This document shows, piece after piece, positions 42,324-53,304 of a stretch of 64,000 bases of DNA. Numbering within the stretch: the stretch's first letter is position 1; the number at the start of each line of letters is the position of its first letter. The stretch is from Prillingera fragicola (taxonomy: Eukaryota; Basidiomycota; Tremellomycetes; Trichosporonales; Trichosporonaceae): NCBI GenBank assembly GCA_002335605.1, contig BEDY01000013.1, positions 248,001 through 312,000 on the forward strand. Direction: 5' to 3'. The notes under the pieces were generated by a model. That model did not search any database and was not told the origin of the DNA. It was given only the letters and a program-made list of their open reading frames with translations. The position numbers and the translations under genes are program-made.

Positions 42324-43187
42324 GTGCTTTGGTTTGCGTCAACCGGGGTTGAGAGAGTGTAAAAGAACGAACGCCAACGGCGGTGGTTAGAGCAGAGAAG
42401 GACATGCATCAGTCATTGCGCACACAGGCTCAAGCGCAGCTTAGCTGAGTGGTTGAGCGCGCCAGACTTTCGAGGACGAAGCAAAGTTTACCTGGCAAGG
42501 ACGTGTGGACGTTGTTGTCACCGGACAAAACTTCGGATAATTCCTGATTATTATTATTTTTCTTTGGGTCCCAATACACAGTGTGCATAGCCAACTCTTG
42601 TTCGCAGTGACAGCTGACGGGCAGCATAGCCTTGCGGTCCTGTCGCTTGGGACAGTCGAGCACACTTTCGAGGATGTTTAACTGACAGTTTCTGAGCGAG
42701 CACTTCCACATGTTGAAATCTGTCTGGCTGAGAAAGTGATTTTGTTTTCTTTTTAATCACACGGATTTGAGATTGACGTTACAGATATATAAAGGGGGAT
42801 GGTCGAGGTCAAACGCTTTAGTGGATCAGTTGTATTTTCAATGAATTCTTATCGCAATCAAGGTCCATCTCGAGAACTGAAGACGTAGGATGCAAACAAT
42901 ACATTTCGCGTCAACGCGCGACAAACGATAGCTGTCACACTTCGTGTGTAAACGAAACGCACCGTACCCGAGCGGTAAACCCATGAGTACTCCTCTTTCA
43001 AAGATGTAATCACACAGCATGCCGTTTACCCGTCTGCAGAGTATCTGCTCTCTGAAGACACCGCTTGTGACTGAGAAAGTATTGGCGCGTGGGGTTATTC
43101 TTTTTCAGTAGATGTCAGCCTTCGTGCACTGCCTCCTGTAGCCGCAGCTGAAGTCTGCCTCTTCATCCACATAACGCCTAGTGCGAT
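42324..43187. other. Convergent intergenic region
   Basis: An 864-nt region lies between the converging aldehyde dehydrogenase and F-box genes. It is more AT-rich than its surroundings. It contains a TAGCTGAGTGG tRNA A-box-like string near 42440 and a TATATAAAG string near 42785, but no gene that I can support. Confidence 0.45.
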
Positions 43188-45265
43188 CTACAAATCCCCA
43201 CCAGGCTCAAACCCCATCCCGGACCGCCGGGGCTCATTCAACTGTCCGCTACCCTGCAGCGTGAGCCACGGCAGGAGCGCCTCGAGATCCTCCCACCCGA
43301 GTGACGCATACGTGCCCCGCGGCCCCAGGTCGGGGTTGGCGCCTTCCGCTGCCCCGTCGCGTGTCGCTCCCGGGGGGACTGCTTCGGACCTCGTCGCGGG
43401 GAAGAGCTGTGCTAGCAGACTGGGCATGTTAGCATGCCAGAACATCGGGAGACGACTCACATCATAGGCCCGACCCATCGCCACCTCGAGCTCGTCTCCT
43501 CGCTCCACTCGGTCATCCTCGTGCCGTCTGCGCCCCACACGGCCTCATTGGCGGCCCACACCGCGCCCTCGGCGTCGTCCTCTGCCTCGGGATAGTCGAT
43601 CCTGAAATCCCGCACGCGGGGGATCACGCCGTCCGTGACGTGGATGCCCGAGTCGACCGGGTCGGTGTGCGCTGCGAGCATGGGCGCGGGGCAGGGAGTG
43701 TAGTTTGGGTACAGCGCGTGAGAGTACGCCGGGGTCGGGTGCGTGAGCGGTACGTAGGGGTGTGCGTGCCGCCGGGTCTTGGGTGAGTCGCCAGGTGAGT
43801 CCTCGGCAAGGGTTGGCATGGGAATGGGCTGTTGCCGTGGAGAGAGGGGGAGGGCTTGGGGAGGGGTTGGGACGGATTGGGGAGCTTCCTGGGGAGGTGG
43901 GACTGGTTGGCTGGATTCTGCGGACATTGATTGTGCTCGGGCACGTCGTATCCACTGCTGCATTCCGTCTCCTTCACGGGCTTCACGGTTCTCTCGACTG
44001 AGAGACCTCACTAGGGTGAGAGTGTTGCCAGTGGTTGCCTCGGTGGAAGAGCGGCGTCGCGAGACCCAGTTGGTCAGCGACGACAGGACGGCAGAGGTAC
44101 GGGCCTCGGTCACGCTGCGCGTCGAACCGCCCGATATTGTACGAGAGAGGGGAAAGAAGCGATCATTAGAGTGCGAGGTCTGTGTCGCAACTGCCGCGGG
44201 ATCCAGTCGGACTGTCGGCGCTGGCCGCTGTGGGGCCACGGCAGCAGGCGGCGCGGTCGCGGACACGGCGTCTCGCTCCCAGGGGGATATGGACTCCAAG
44301 TGTGCCGAGCCCTCGGTCAAGATCCGCAGCGGCTGACGCCGCGCGTCACTGCGCGGAGCTCTGTCCGTTAGGTCTCGGAGGAGTGGCGGGTGGAGCGCGA
44401 GGTGGGCATTGGGGTTGGTAAAGTAGGACGGCTTCTCCACGAGGACGCCGAGGGTAATGATGCGAACATCTTGCAGGTGAACGAGAACGCGCACATAGGT
44501 TGGATAGTCGTCTAGATTTCCTTGGTGTCTGAATGGTCAGTCATAATCCGGCTGGCCAACCTCACTTTAGCTCGTCAAATATCTCGTTTGGCTCAAACGT
44601 TCTTGTATATATGCGGTTGATGAGCGCCGACCCATTGCGCCGCAGTGTGATGAACCGCTAAAATCATCAGTCCAGGACACACACCCACACTCACAGTCCA
44701 AGACTCGCCATGTGCGCACCCCACGGCGCGGTGATCCAGCCTCCCGAGCATTCTCAAGAACACGGCGCGCCACGTATCCTCAGCTCCCTTGTATCTGCGC
44801 CATGAGGGCAAGAATCGCCTCTCATAGGCCTCCTTCCAAATCTCCTGCCGCCACTGCCCAATCTCTAGCCGTTCCAGGATCCATTTGGGCGGCGCACGCA
44901 CAAGGACGTCGAGAAACAGGCGCCCCTCGTCGTGCCCTACGAGATAGGTCTGGGACGGGAGCGTCTCGAGGGCTGCCGGGTATGGCGGGCCTGCCCGGAG
45001 GATATCGCGGACTACAGGACGGAGGGGAGTGAGATGCGAGCGGGTTAGGTTGAGGAGCGCAGTGTTCAGAGAGAGGAAGCGGGTGAGTTCGCCTAGGGGG
45101 AGGTAGCTGGAGTCGTCAGCGCGCCGTTGCTAGGATGGTGGTGAGGAGGGAGACATACGTTGCGATTTGGCTGAGGATCTCGCCTGGGAGGTCTAGCAGC
45201 TCCAGAGCAGGTGTCTCCTGCTGCTTTTGTTTGCCCTTTGATCTCGACGACGGTGTCGACGACAT
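43188..45265 (-). CDS. F-box protein
   Basis: Five exons (45265-45159, 45106-44695, 44657-44566, 44528-43461, 43419-43188) give 636 residues. A canonical F-box lies near residues 22-62 (LLDLPGEILSQIATYLPL, then LTRFLSLNTALLNLTR), unlike the looser motif of the 30-37 kb array. The next ~150 residues are helical and Trp/Arg-rich (WRQEIWKEAYERRFLPSWRR) and the following part includes strands. Residues about 250-520 are long, disordered and Ser/Pro/Arg-rich. The C-terminus has an acidic DYPEAEDDAEGAVWAANEAV segment. It should act as a substrate adaptor of an SCF ubiquitin ligase, target unknown. It shares a 586-nt divergent promoter with PAM17. Confidence 0.85.
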
Positions 45266-45851
45266 GACATGGTGTGGGTGGTAGGGAGTTGTGTTGGTGG
45301 ATCTGGTTGTCTTGGCTGGTTGCCACCCAAATGGGAGAGTGGGGAAGTGGAGGTGGGCGGGAGCAAATAGCGGCAACCTCCACTTTGGACTGTACTGAAT
45401 CAACATAGAGAACATAGTATCTCGAGCAACACGAAAGTATGTATGCATAGTTGCTGTTGTACAAGTTGAAGAAATACTACCAAATATGCAGCGGTAGGAG
45501 AAAGGGACTCCCAGAGAGCAGGAAGTGCTGCAATGACTTGTGAGGCTCATAGTCGCGGAGAGAAGGCGGCGGACAGCGCTGCCGCTGGGAGCAATTCAAG
45601 CACCCTCAAGCACTGCCTGACCACAAAATTCTTATGATATCTGCGCCGTCTACTGCTCTTTCTACTCCCTACATCGCGGCAACGATTGCTCAACGCTCGA
45701 CCCCACCCACCACCTCGCCATCCAAACCTCCACCACATTTGCCACCGCCACTGTCCAACTCCGCCCCAAACGCCGCCGGCAATGACACGCTCATGACGCT
45801 CACCTTAGCACTCGACATCCTCGACACCGACACCAAGCAGCAGCAACAACA
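45266..45851. promoter_or_regulatory. Divergent promoter, F-box gene and PAM17
   Basis: A 586-nt region separates opposing starts. The right part (about 45690-45850) is C/A-rich and probably the PAM17 leader. Confidence 0.45.
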
Positions 45852-47150
45852 ATGTCCGCCTCCCTCCGCCACTCGCTCCTCCTCGCACGCACGCGCCCAG
45901 CGTACGCTGGCGCCACGGCGGTCGCTGCACGCGCGTTCTCCGCGAGCGCCAGCACCTCGTATGGCGCTGCCGCAGCGGCGTCGACCTCCACTTCGTCGAG
46001 CCCGACCAAGCTGCCCATGAGCTGGACAGAGTACCTCGCCATGCGCAAGCGTCGCAAGCAGTGGTCGACGCTTACTACCATCCCCTCGTCGATTGGTGGG
46101 TTCTTTGGCGGCGCCATGTGGTGTGCCAACCTCGACCACGATCCTTCGCAGCCGATTTTGGGACTGGACCCCATGTGAGTTGTCTGCTGTCTAGGCGGCT
46201 GGGGATGGTACTGATGCCGCAGGTGGGTGTACTCGGGTACTGCGTGAGTAGATGGGGAAAGGGTAGCTGGTGAGGTGTGACTGACCGTGATTCTTTGACA
46301 ATCAGGCTCGGCTGCTTGAGTGAGTGTCATTTCGGTTCGGGATTGTGGGAACGGCCCAATGGCAGGGAGTGGAGATACGGAGAGGAAGGGCTTGATGTCG
46401 TGGAGAGGGGGAAGCGTGGTGGCATATCCAGGGAATACAGAGGAGCTCGGAACGGCGCCGTCGTGCTAGCCTCTCTGACAGAGGGCCAGGTTGCGCGGTG
46501 GAGACAGCTACGAGAAGCCGCTGGGGGAAAACCGTCGCCGACAAGCTGCTCTTAGCTTGGGGCACACGGCGCCGTACTCCCCTGGCTATGAGTAATACGT
46601 CGGTCGCGATCGTGAACTTGGACAAGCTCAAGTTCTGAGCGATCGGGGTGTTCCCATGAGCACTTGGCCGGCTTCCAAGGCAACCTTGCGCACCGTGCCA
46701 AGAGCTATTTAGGCTCTCTGCATTGCCGACGCCAATCATGGCCCACTCCCACCACAGCCAACACACTCGCAACCACTTACTAACCCCCCAGCCCTCGGCT
46801 ACCTCATCGGCCCCGTGATCGGCAACACCATCTTTGGCTTGACGCACCCCAAGTTTTCGCGCGGTAACCCTTCGCCCCTCGAGGTGATGGACCGCGAGTT
46901 CTTCCACCGCATCAAGGCCAGGCGTTCGGACCCCAGTCGCCAGAGCGTCAACAACCCGTCTCCTGATTTCTACGGCGAGAAGGTGCGTCTTGTGTGTGAT
47001 TGGCGTGCACGTTGCTGACCAGTTTTCTCTTCATATTGCAACTGTGCCTTGGCTATACAGATTGTGTCGCTCCCTACGTACAGGAGGTGGCTCAAGGATC
47101 AGAAGGTGTTTGACCGCAAGGCGTCGCACGGTGTCCCTGGCGAGGAGTAG
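45852..47150 (+). CDS. PAM17: Mitochondrial import motor subunit PAM17
   Basis: Five exons (45852-46174, 46223-46243, 46306-46319, 46792-46982, 47061-47150) give 212 residues. The N-terminus is a mitochondrial presequence (Arg/Ala/Ser-rich, ARAFSASAS). The mature part matches Pam17 throughout: MSWTEYLAMRKRRKQW, a first membrane segment, ILGLDPMWVY, a second membrane segment ending GYLIGPVIG, then MDREFFHRIKARR, NPSPDFYGEKI and YRRWLKDQKVFDRKA. Pam17 helps assemble the TIM23-associated import motor in the inner membrane. Two tiny exons (21 and 14 nt) and a 472-nt intron interrupt the second membrane segment. With the 14-nt exon the spacing between DP-x-VY and the GP motif is as expected for the family; without it the frame is lost. 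Confidence 0.93.
46306..46319 (+). other. 14-nt micro-exon of PAM17
   Basis: The 14 bases lie between an acceptor ending ACAATCAG and a donor GTGAGT. They code for Ala(part)-Leu-Gly-Cys-Leu-Thr(part) in the second membrane segment and restore the frame between the flanking exons. Confidence 0.75.
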
Positions 47151-47883
47151 GCGGCTGCGAGGGGGAGGTATGGCAGTGATAGCAGGTTCCACAACAGCAG
47201 CCAACGCATCAGGATGTATGCATTGCATGAGAGGAGCGTGTGTGAAGTAGTAAATAGAGCAACATTGCCTGTGCATGGACTGGCACGCGTTTCACACGCG
47301 TTCTTCGGCGTGCTCATTCAGGCACCGCCGGGGTGACTCTTTCGTACCTTTGCTGTTCTGCCGAGGCGCCGGCTCCGAGAAGACCGTCGAGCCCCGCATC
47401 ATTTTCTGTGCTTTTGCGCCGGCGCAGTGCGCGTGCAGCTGGTGCGTGTAAGGCCTCGCGCTCAAAGACGACGAGCTCGACCTAGCATGGCAAGAGCCTT
47501 GCCCAAGTCTATGCATGCACGCGAGCAAACAATGCAACAATACTGCCTGTACATGCATAGTTGACCAAAGCAGTCGAGGCCACGCAGGTCACATGACCTG
47601 GGGGTAATGACTTTATGCTCATTGGCTGTCGGTGCTACGTCGGCCCTACAGTCCGAGCATGCCCGCCAGCTTCCCGACCTGTCCCGCGCCAACCAAACCA
47701 CGGCCATCTGTCGCGCGCAGTGGTGCTGGGCTCGGCGGGTGCAGCTGTGGGCAGGCAGCCCACACCCACCCAGGCAGCACAGCGCAGGGCACCACCACCA
47801 CCACATCATCATTCCCTCCTCCCTCCTCTCTCTCTCTCTCATCCACTCTCTAATCACCACTCCCACACACCTCCTCGCCCACA
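47151..47883. other. Intergenic region and SDH2 promoter
   Basis: This 733-nt region has no gene. From about 47790 to 47880 it is extremely C/T/A-rich, including a CT run, and leads into the SDH2 start, as for other highly expressed genes here. Confidence 0.55.
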
Positions 47884-49096
47884 ATGATGCGCACCACCTC
47901 GGCCCTCCGCGCCCTCCCCCGCGTCGCACAGCTCGCACCCATCGCCCGCGGCATTGCGTCCACCGCTACCGCGTCCTTTGCCTCGCCCTCGGACGCTCCT
48001 GCCCCCGCTGCCGGCTCCAAGCCTCCCGCCATCAAGGAGTTTAAGATCTACCGCTGGGTGAGTTGGCACAGTAGCAAGCACCACCGCGGTCCCTTTGTGT
48101 CACCCTTCCAGAGTCGAGCACACGACGAGGAAACAAGTGGCCAAAGACCGGGTCGCGGTGGAGCCTGTTATTTTGCACGCAAACCCTCCGGCTAACATGT
48201 GGCAGAACCCCGACACTCCCGCCGAGAAGCCCAAGCTTCAGAGCTACAAGGTCGACCTCAACCAGTGTGGCCCTATGATGCTTGACGCTCTTGTGAGTTT
48301 TTGCAGCCCACTCTGACCCAAATGGAAACGACGGCCCTAACAAATCCGCAGATCAAGATCAAGAACGAGATGGACCCTACCCTCACTTTCCGCCGCTCGT
48401 GCCGCGAGGGTATCTGTGGCTCGTGCGCCATGAACATTGACGGTGTCAACACTCTTGCCTGCCTGTGCCGTATCGAGAAGGACACCTCGCACACCTCCAA
48501 GGTCTACCCCCTTCCCCACAGTGAGTTGTCCAATGGCCAGGCGTGGAATTTCCCCGATCCTATAGGCCAGACACCTTTTTGCCATCGACCACGACGCTGA
48601 CACACTCCCCAGTGTATATTGTCAAGGACCTCGTTCCCGACCTTACCCTCTTCTACAAGCAGTACAAGTCGATCCAGCCCTACCTCCAGAACCCCAACCC
48701 TCCCGCCAAGGGCGAGTTTTACCAGAGCCCCGAGGACCGCAAGAAGCTCGACGGCATGTACGAGTGCATTCTCTGCGCTTGTTGCTCGACCTCGTGCCCC
48801 TCGTACTGGTGGAACCAGGACGAGTACCTCGGCCCCGCCGTCCTCATGCAGGCCTACCGCTGGATCGCCGACTCGCGTGACGCCCACGGTGAGGAGCGCA
48901 AGGAGCGTCTCCAGAACAGCATGTCGCTCTACAGGTGTCACACTATTATGAACGTGAGTTGCTGCCACTCCACGGCAAAGGATGACTGCTGACGACGTAG
49001 TGCTCGCGTACCTGCCCCAAGGGTCTGAGCCCCGGAGCCGCCATTGCCAAGATGAAGCTCGAGATGGCCACTGGCAAGCAGGCCAAGGCCGACTAA
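47884..49096 (+). CDS. SDH2: Succinate dehydrogenase iron-sulfur subunit
   Basis: Five exons (47884-48057, 48206-48292, 48352-48520, 48613-48953, 49001-49096) give 288 residues. The subunit carries electrons from the flavoprotein to ubiquinone in respiratory complex II at the inner membrane. After an Arg/Ala/Ser-rich mitochondrial presequence, the ferredoxin-like domain holds the 2Fe-2S ligands C104, C109, C112 and C124 (CREGICGSC, then TLAC). The helical domain has [12 protein letters not shown] for the 4Fe-4S cluster and [11 protein letters not shown] completing the 3Fe-4S cluster. The substituted position in the third cluster motif is as in wild-type SDH2. Introns (47-148 nt) are longer than in accessory genes. 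Length and motifs leave little doubt. Confidence 0.97.
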
Positions 49097-50297
49097 GCGA
49101 CCTTTTTAACAAAAGGTTTCTGGCGACTCCCAAAACGGCGCGCCAGCGGCCCCACCCATTGCCATCGGCACCACTGCGCGCCAGCAAGCGCTGCTGGCCC
49201 AGAGTTGCAAGTGTAGGAGATGAGATGACTGGACCTAGGACGTCTCAGCAGTTCCGCTTAGGCGGTTGTATGCATTAAGCTTTGATACGACGGGCGCGAG
49301 CGAGCAGAGTGGTGTGAACTGACAATGGCGAGTGTGGAACTCACACCGTCGCCAATAGGACGTTGCTGGCCATAAGCCCGGGCACTGGACTCTGCCAAGC
49401 ACAACCAGCCTGAACATGCTGCTACGGCCAAAGGGACAAAGTCATTCACCATCCCAACCTCCCTCGCCTCGCCTAGAGGCCAGGACGCAAGAATGGACAC
49501 GGACCGCACGGGCTGCCAGAGGACAGCGCACAGCCCGCCGGGCGGGTATGGCCGTTACTGCCGTTGCCATTGTGTCCTTTGTGTACTGTCCGTGCTGGAC
49601 GAGTACGGCAGTTGGTCATGGTGTGTACTGCTCGCTTCACGCGTTGGGCTCTGCCTGTGTGCGCCAGGAAGGTAAGGGGCAGTAAGGGGTGGGTGAGGAA
49701 GTGAGGAACCTCACTGGTGCAGATCAAGAAGGCGGCAGTTCACGACGGTCGCTCCCATAGCTTCTGTCACTCATTTGTCGATCTTCTTGCTTCTGAGTCG
49801 TCTTGACGATCCTGGCGGACGGGCTTACTAGTTTCTTGGTGAGGTCGGGACGGGGATACGCACAAGTATTGGCCAATGGCCACGGCGTACGCCGTCGGCT
49901 TTGCCTTCACCGGGTAATAGCAGCACAGGTGATTCCCTCTAGTGTACGGGAAACGCTCGTTCATGTCGCCGCTGTGGCCGCCGTCGCCGGTGGCGTTGCT
50001 TTTACAGCTTAGCAGGCAGGTCGGCATCTCCTAGACGGCGCAGACACCAGTGTGGCGTCTGCTACACTCTTAAGAGACACCAGTGCCAGCTCGGCCCTCG
50101 TCCTTGTCGCACCGGGTAGACTGTCAGGTTGCCCCGTGCCGTTCGTTTAGCGCGAGGCATGCTAGCAATCGCGACAGTTGTTTGAATTCTTTCGTCACAT
50201 CAAACAGCCCTTACAATACTATCGCGCTACAATCGTTTTGACTTGATGTTTTCTTCTCTTTCCTTCCAAACCTCTCCTTTCGTCCACTAGCAACCAC
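49097..50297. other. Convergent intergenic region
   Basis: About 1.2 kb lies between the converging SDH2 and OPT genes. Open frames are short, with no motifs. I see nothing to annotate beyond the two 3' flanks. Confidence 0.45.
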
Positions 50298-53200
50298 CTA
50301 GTTGAGCCTGGCCACAAGCTGACCCGGCGGCGGGCCAAAGTACCCCGGATCAGCCGGGATGACGAACGGCGCACACGCCCCGTTGGTCCAGTTTCCAATA
50401 CACCCCGGCTGCGCGTCGGGGTTTCCCCACCACGTCGGAAAGACGACGACACCGGGGAACACGAGGGCGAAAAAGGTGATGAGCGCGTTGATGGAGATGG
50501 CGGCGCCGAGGGCGGCGAGGGTGACATAGTTGTATCGCGCCCAAAAGTCTTGATACTTGCGCCGGAGATAGTTCCAGGAAAAGTAGTTTATAAACATGCC
50601 CGGGATGCGGGCGCCCCAGTGGCCCCCCCATGCAAAGGACAGAATGTTGATCAGAGGGTGCATCGACTGGAGAATCTCGGAGCGCTTGTACTTTTTCTTC
50701 AGCAGGAAGATGCCTGTGGCGATCAGCTTTTGGACAAAGCAGCCGTTCTTACAGATCGGGAAGATGATGCCCAGCGGGAAACCGACAAGGAGGGCAGAGT
50801 ACCTGCCGTCCGAGCCAAACAGGCGGGGCGCACCAATGGTACCCCAGAAGATGCTGCTTGTCAGCCTTGACGTCTCCAAAAGCACTTACGCGTTCGAGTA
50901 AGTCGACTGGCCGACGGGGCAGATGAGGCGGAAGGGGGCGTTCTCGGTGCAGACTCCTGGAAGCTTCATCATCCAGTTGAGCTGGGTGACGGTCACGATT
51001 GTGCCGAGGAGACCACCCCAGAGCTGGGTGATGAACATGTGGCGGGGAGGGACCTTGACGTAGTGCCCGAGCTTGAGGTCGGTCGCAAAGTTGAGCGCCT
51101 GGTAGACGGGGTCGCCGCCGAGTACCCTAAAGTACTGCATCGTCATGGTGTCGCCTGGCTTGAACGAGCCGCCGATGATTTCAGTGAGAATGTTCATGCT
51201 GGGCTCCAGACCTGCCACGGCCGTGACAATGCCGATGGGAATGAGAAAGATGACCGTCAGGATGGGCGCTCCCATGGCCACGGCTGGGGAGACCTCGGTG
51301 TAGACGCCAAGAGTGACAAAGGCAATGACCATGGTGACAGCAAGAACGATCGTGTACCACCACTCGGGCACCTCGGGGTAGGCTTGCATGAGGCGGTAGT
51401 GGATGTCGTCCGTGTAGTTGACCACACGCTCGTCTTCTGCGCGGCCGCGCAGCTTCTGCCACGATCGCTTCGTGTCGGCAATCAGACCGCGGATGCCGAG
51501 CTTGAGCTCGTGCAGGTTGTACAGGAGCGTATGGGTAATAGTGCCCGACATGTAGGCAAAGGCGCCAATAATGGTCACCAGCTTGTACGCTGAGAGATAC
51601 GGCTCCGAGTATTCTGTCGTCAGATGAGTTCCAGGAATGGTGCTTACTTTGGTACTTTGCCTTGTCCAGGCGTCCAAACTCGTCCACAACCTTGGTGACA
51701 ACATATGTCTTGCCCTTGTTGTCAAAGACGTTGGGCGAGGCAATCTGAAGGTAGCCGCAGTTCCAGGCATTCTTGTACCAAAAGACAATCATCCTAGCGC
51801 GGGTCAGCCTCGACGCGCCAAAGCTTTGACGGTACTCACACAAGCATACCGACAGTCATGCCACCGAGAAAGTTGTAGTGGATAAACATGGGAAAGTAGC
51901 CTCCCGGGTTGGACAGGTAGTTGTAGTCAAACGTGGGGAAGGGGTTGAATCCAAGCCCGACTCCAAAGTTGCCACTGGTAATGGCGACCAAATCCTTGTT
52001 CGAAGGCTTGGATCCACGCCATCCAGTCAAAGATGGTCAGGTTGGGGCTGCAAGTCAGAAACCCGCTTGTGCAACTGAACAGTAGCACTCACAATATGTA
52101 GCCAGGGAAAAAGTAGTACACAAAGTAGATGCCAAAGACGATCCAGAAGCACTTGTACATGCTTGCCCTCCACGTCGTGTGCCCAGGCCCACGCACCGGC
52201 CGGACGTCGTCGCCCGAGTCGTGAAGCGCATTGTTCAGGGCAATAGTCGGCAGACTCGTCGGCCAAACGCAGTAAGAGGGGTAGACGAGGAAGCGACGAG
52301 TGAGGCCCGCAAAGCCAAAGCCAGTGAGGTTGGTGCATAGTCCGGCAAGAATCTGATAACCTGGGTTCCTGGCGTACGACTGGTTGAACCACTGGGGCAT
52401 GGCTTGGACGATGATGATATCCTGCGAGGGAGGCATGATCATTCCCAGACCGCACATGCACACGATCAGCATGTGCTCCTTCTTGCTGAAAGGACCGGGG
52501 TTGAGGCTCCACTTGCCAAAGAACTTGTACTTTGGCAGGATTTTCGCGAGGCCCATTCCCATCGGGACTGTGGCTGTGAGTACGCGGCCGAGGGGAGTAA
52601 CTCACAGGAAACGAGCTGAATGACGACCTGGCTGACGCTAATACTGGGGTAGCGGAGCTCGAATACGGCGTTAATCACGCAAGCAATGGCAGTGAGAAGC
52701 GACCCAAGGAACCAGACGCGGAACGTCAGACTGGGAGTCGTAGGGTCGTCCGTGTCCTTTGCCACGGCGCGAACCTCGGCGTACGCAGACGACGTGGTGA
52801 TGAGCAAAGCGAGAATGCGCATTTCAAAAACGAGCTGCCCATAGTGCTCGGGGTGGTCGACAATGTCGGGGTCGGTCACAAACATGTGCATGCGTTCGAG
52901 CGTCATGGGTGCGTAACGGGGATCATGCTGGTGGATCTGGTACGCTTGCTCGATGATCTGTTCTGTCAGCGACAAGGCCATCTACACCGAACTCGCTCAC
53001 CTTGAGCGCCAGGTCGTTTGGCATGTCCGGAAGCTTGGCCTCGAGGACCTCGAGTTCTTCCTGGGTGATCTGGACGTGGTTGGAGGCGAGAAGAGTTTGA
53101 CCCATATCGGCCTTCTCCAGCTTGCCGCCATCGTCGTCGTCGTCGTGGACGTCGGCCTGCTCCGTGAGAAACTAGTTGACGGCTTGGTAGGCGAGTACTC

Positions 53201-53304
53201 ACGACGTAGGCTGAAACGTCCTTCTCATTCTTCTCGCGGGTCATCTGGAGCTCTGGCACCACCTCGTGCTCGGAGAGCACCGTGTGGTCTAGAGGTTGGA
53301 TCAT
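50298..53304 (-). CDS. Oligopeptide (OPT) family transporter, apparent frameshift
   Basis: Eight exons (53304-53203, 53171-53001, 52957-52606, 52567-52093, 52047-51840, 51793-51648, 51613-50890, 50856-50298) would give about 911 residues, the usual OPT length. The cytosolic N-tail has an acidic Asp run; about 14 hydrophobic segments follow. OPT landmarks are GLGMIMPPSQDIIIV, YYFFPGYIFPNLTIFDWM, GVGLGFNPFPTFDYNY, VVHD-like PEVPEWWY and PLINILSFAWGGHWGARI. OPT proteins import small peptides, including glutathione, or metal chelates with protons. In exon 5 the frame of FDWMAWI and the frame of KPSNKDLVAI differ by one base at about 52011-52014 (GGATCC), with no splice sites able to reconcile them. 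This is either a sequencing error or an inactivating mutation. The AAGCAG acceptor of exon 8 is ambiguous by one codon. Confidence 0.85.

Noticed and set aside
42430..42520. tRNA-like string (TAGCTGAGTGGTTGAGCGC) with a possible GCCAG/CTGGC anticodon stem
   Set aside because: There is no T33 at the right place, no GGTTCRA B-box downstream and no acceptor pairing, so it is chance or a relic.
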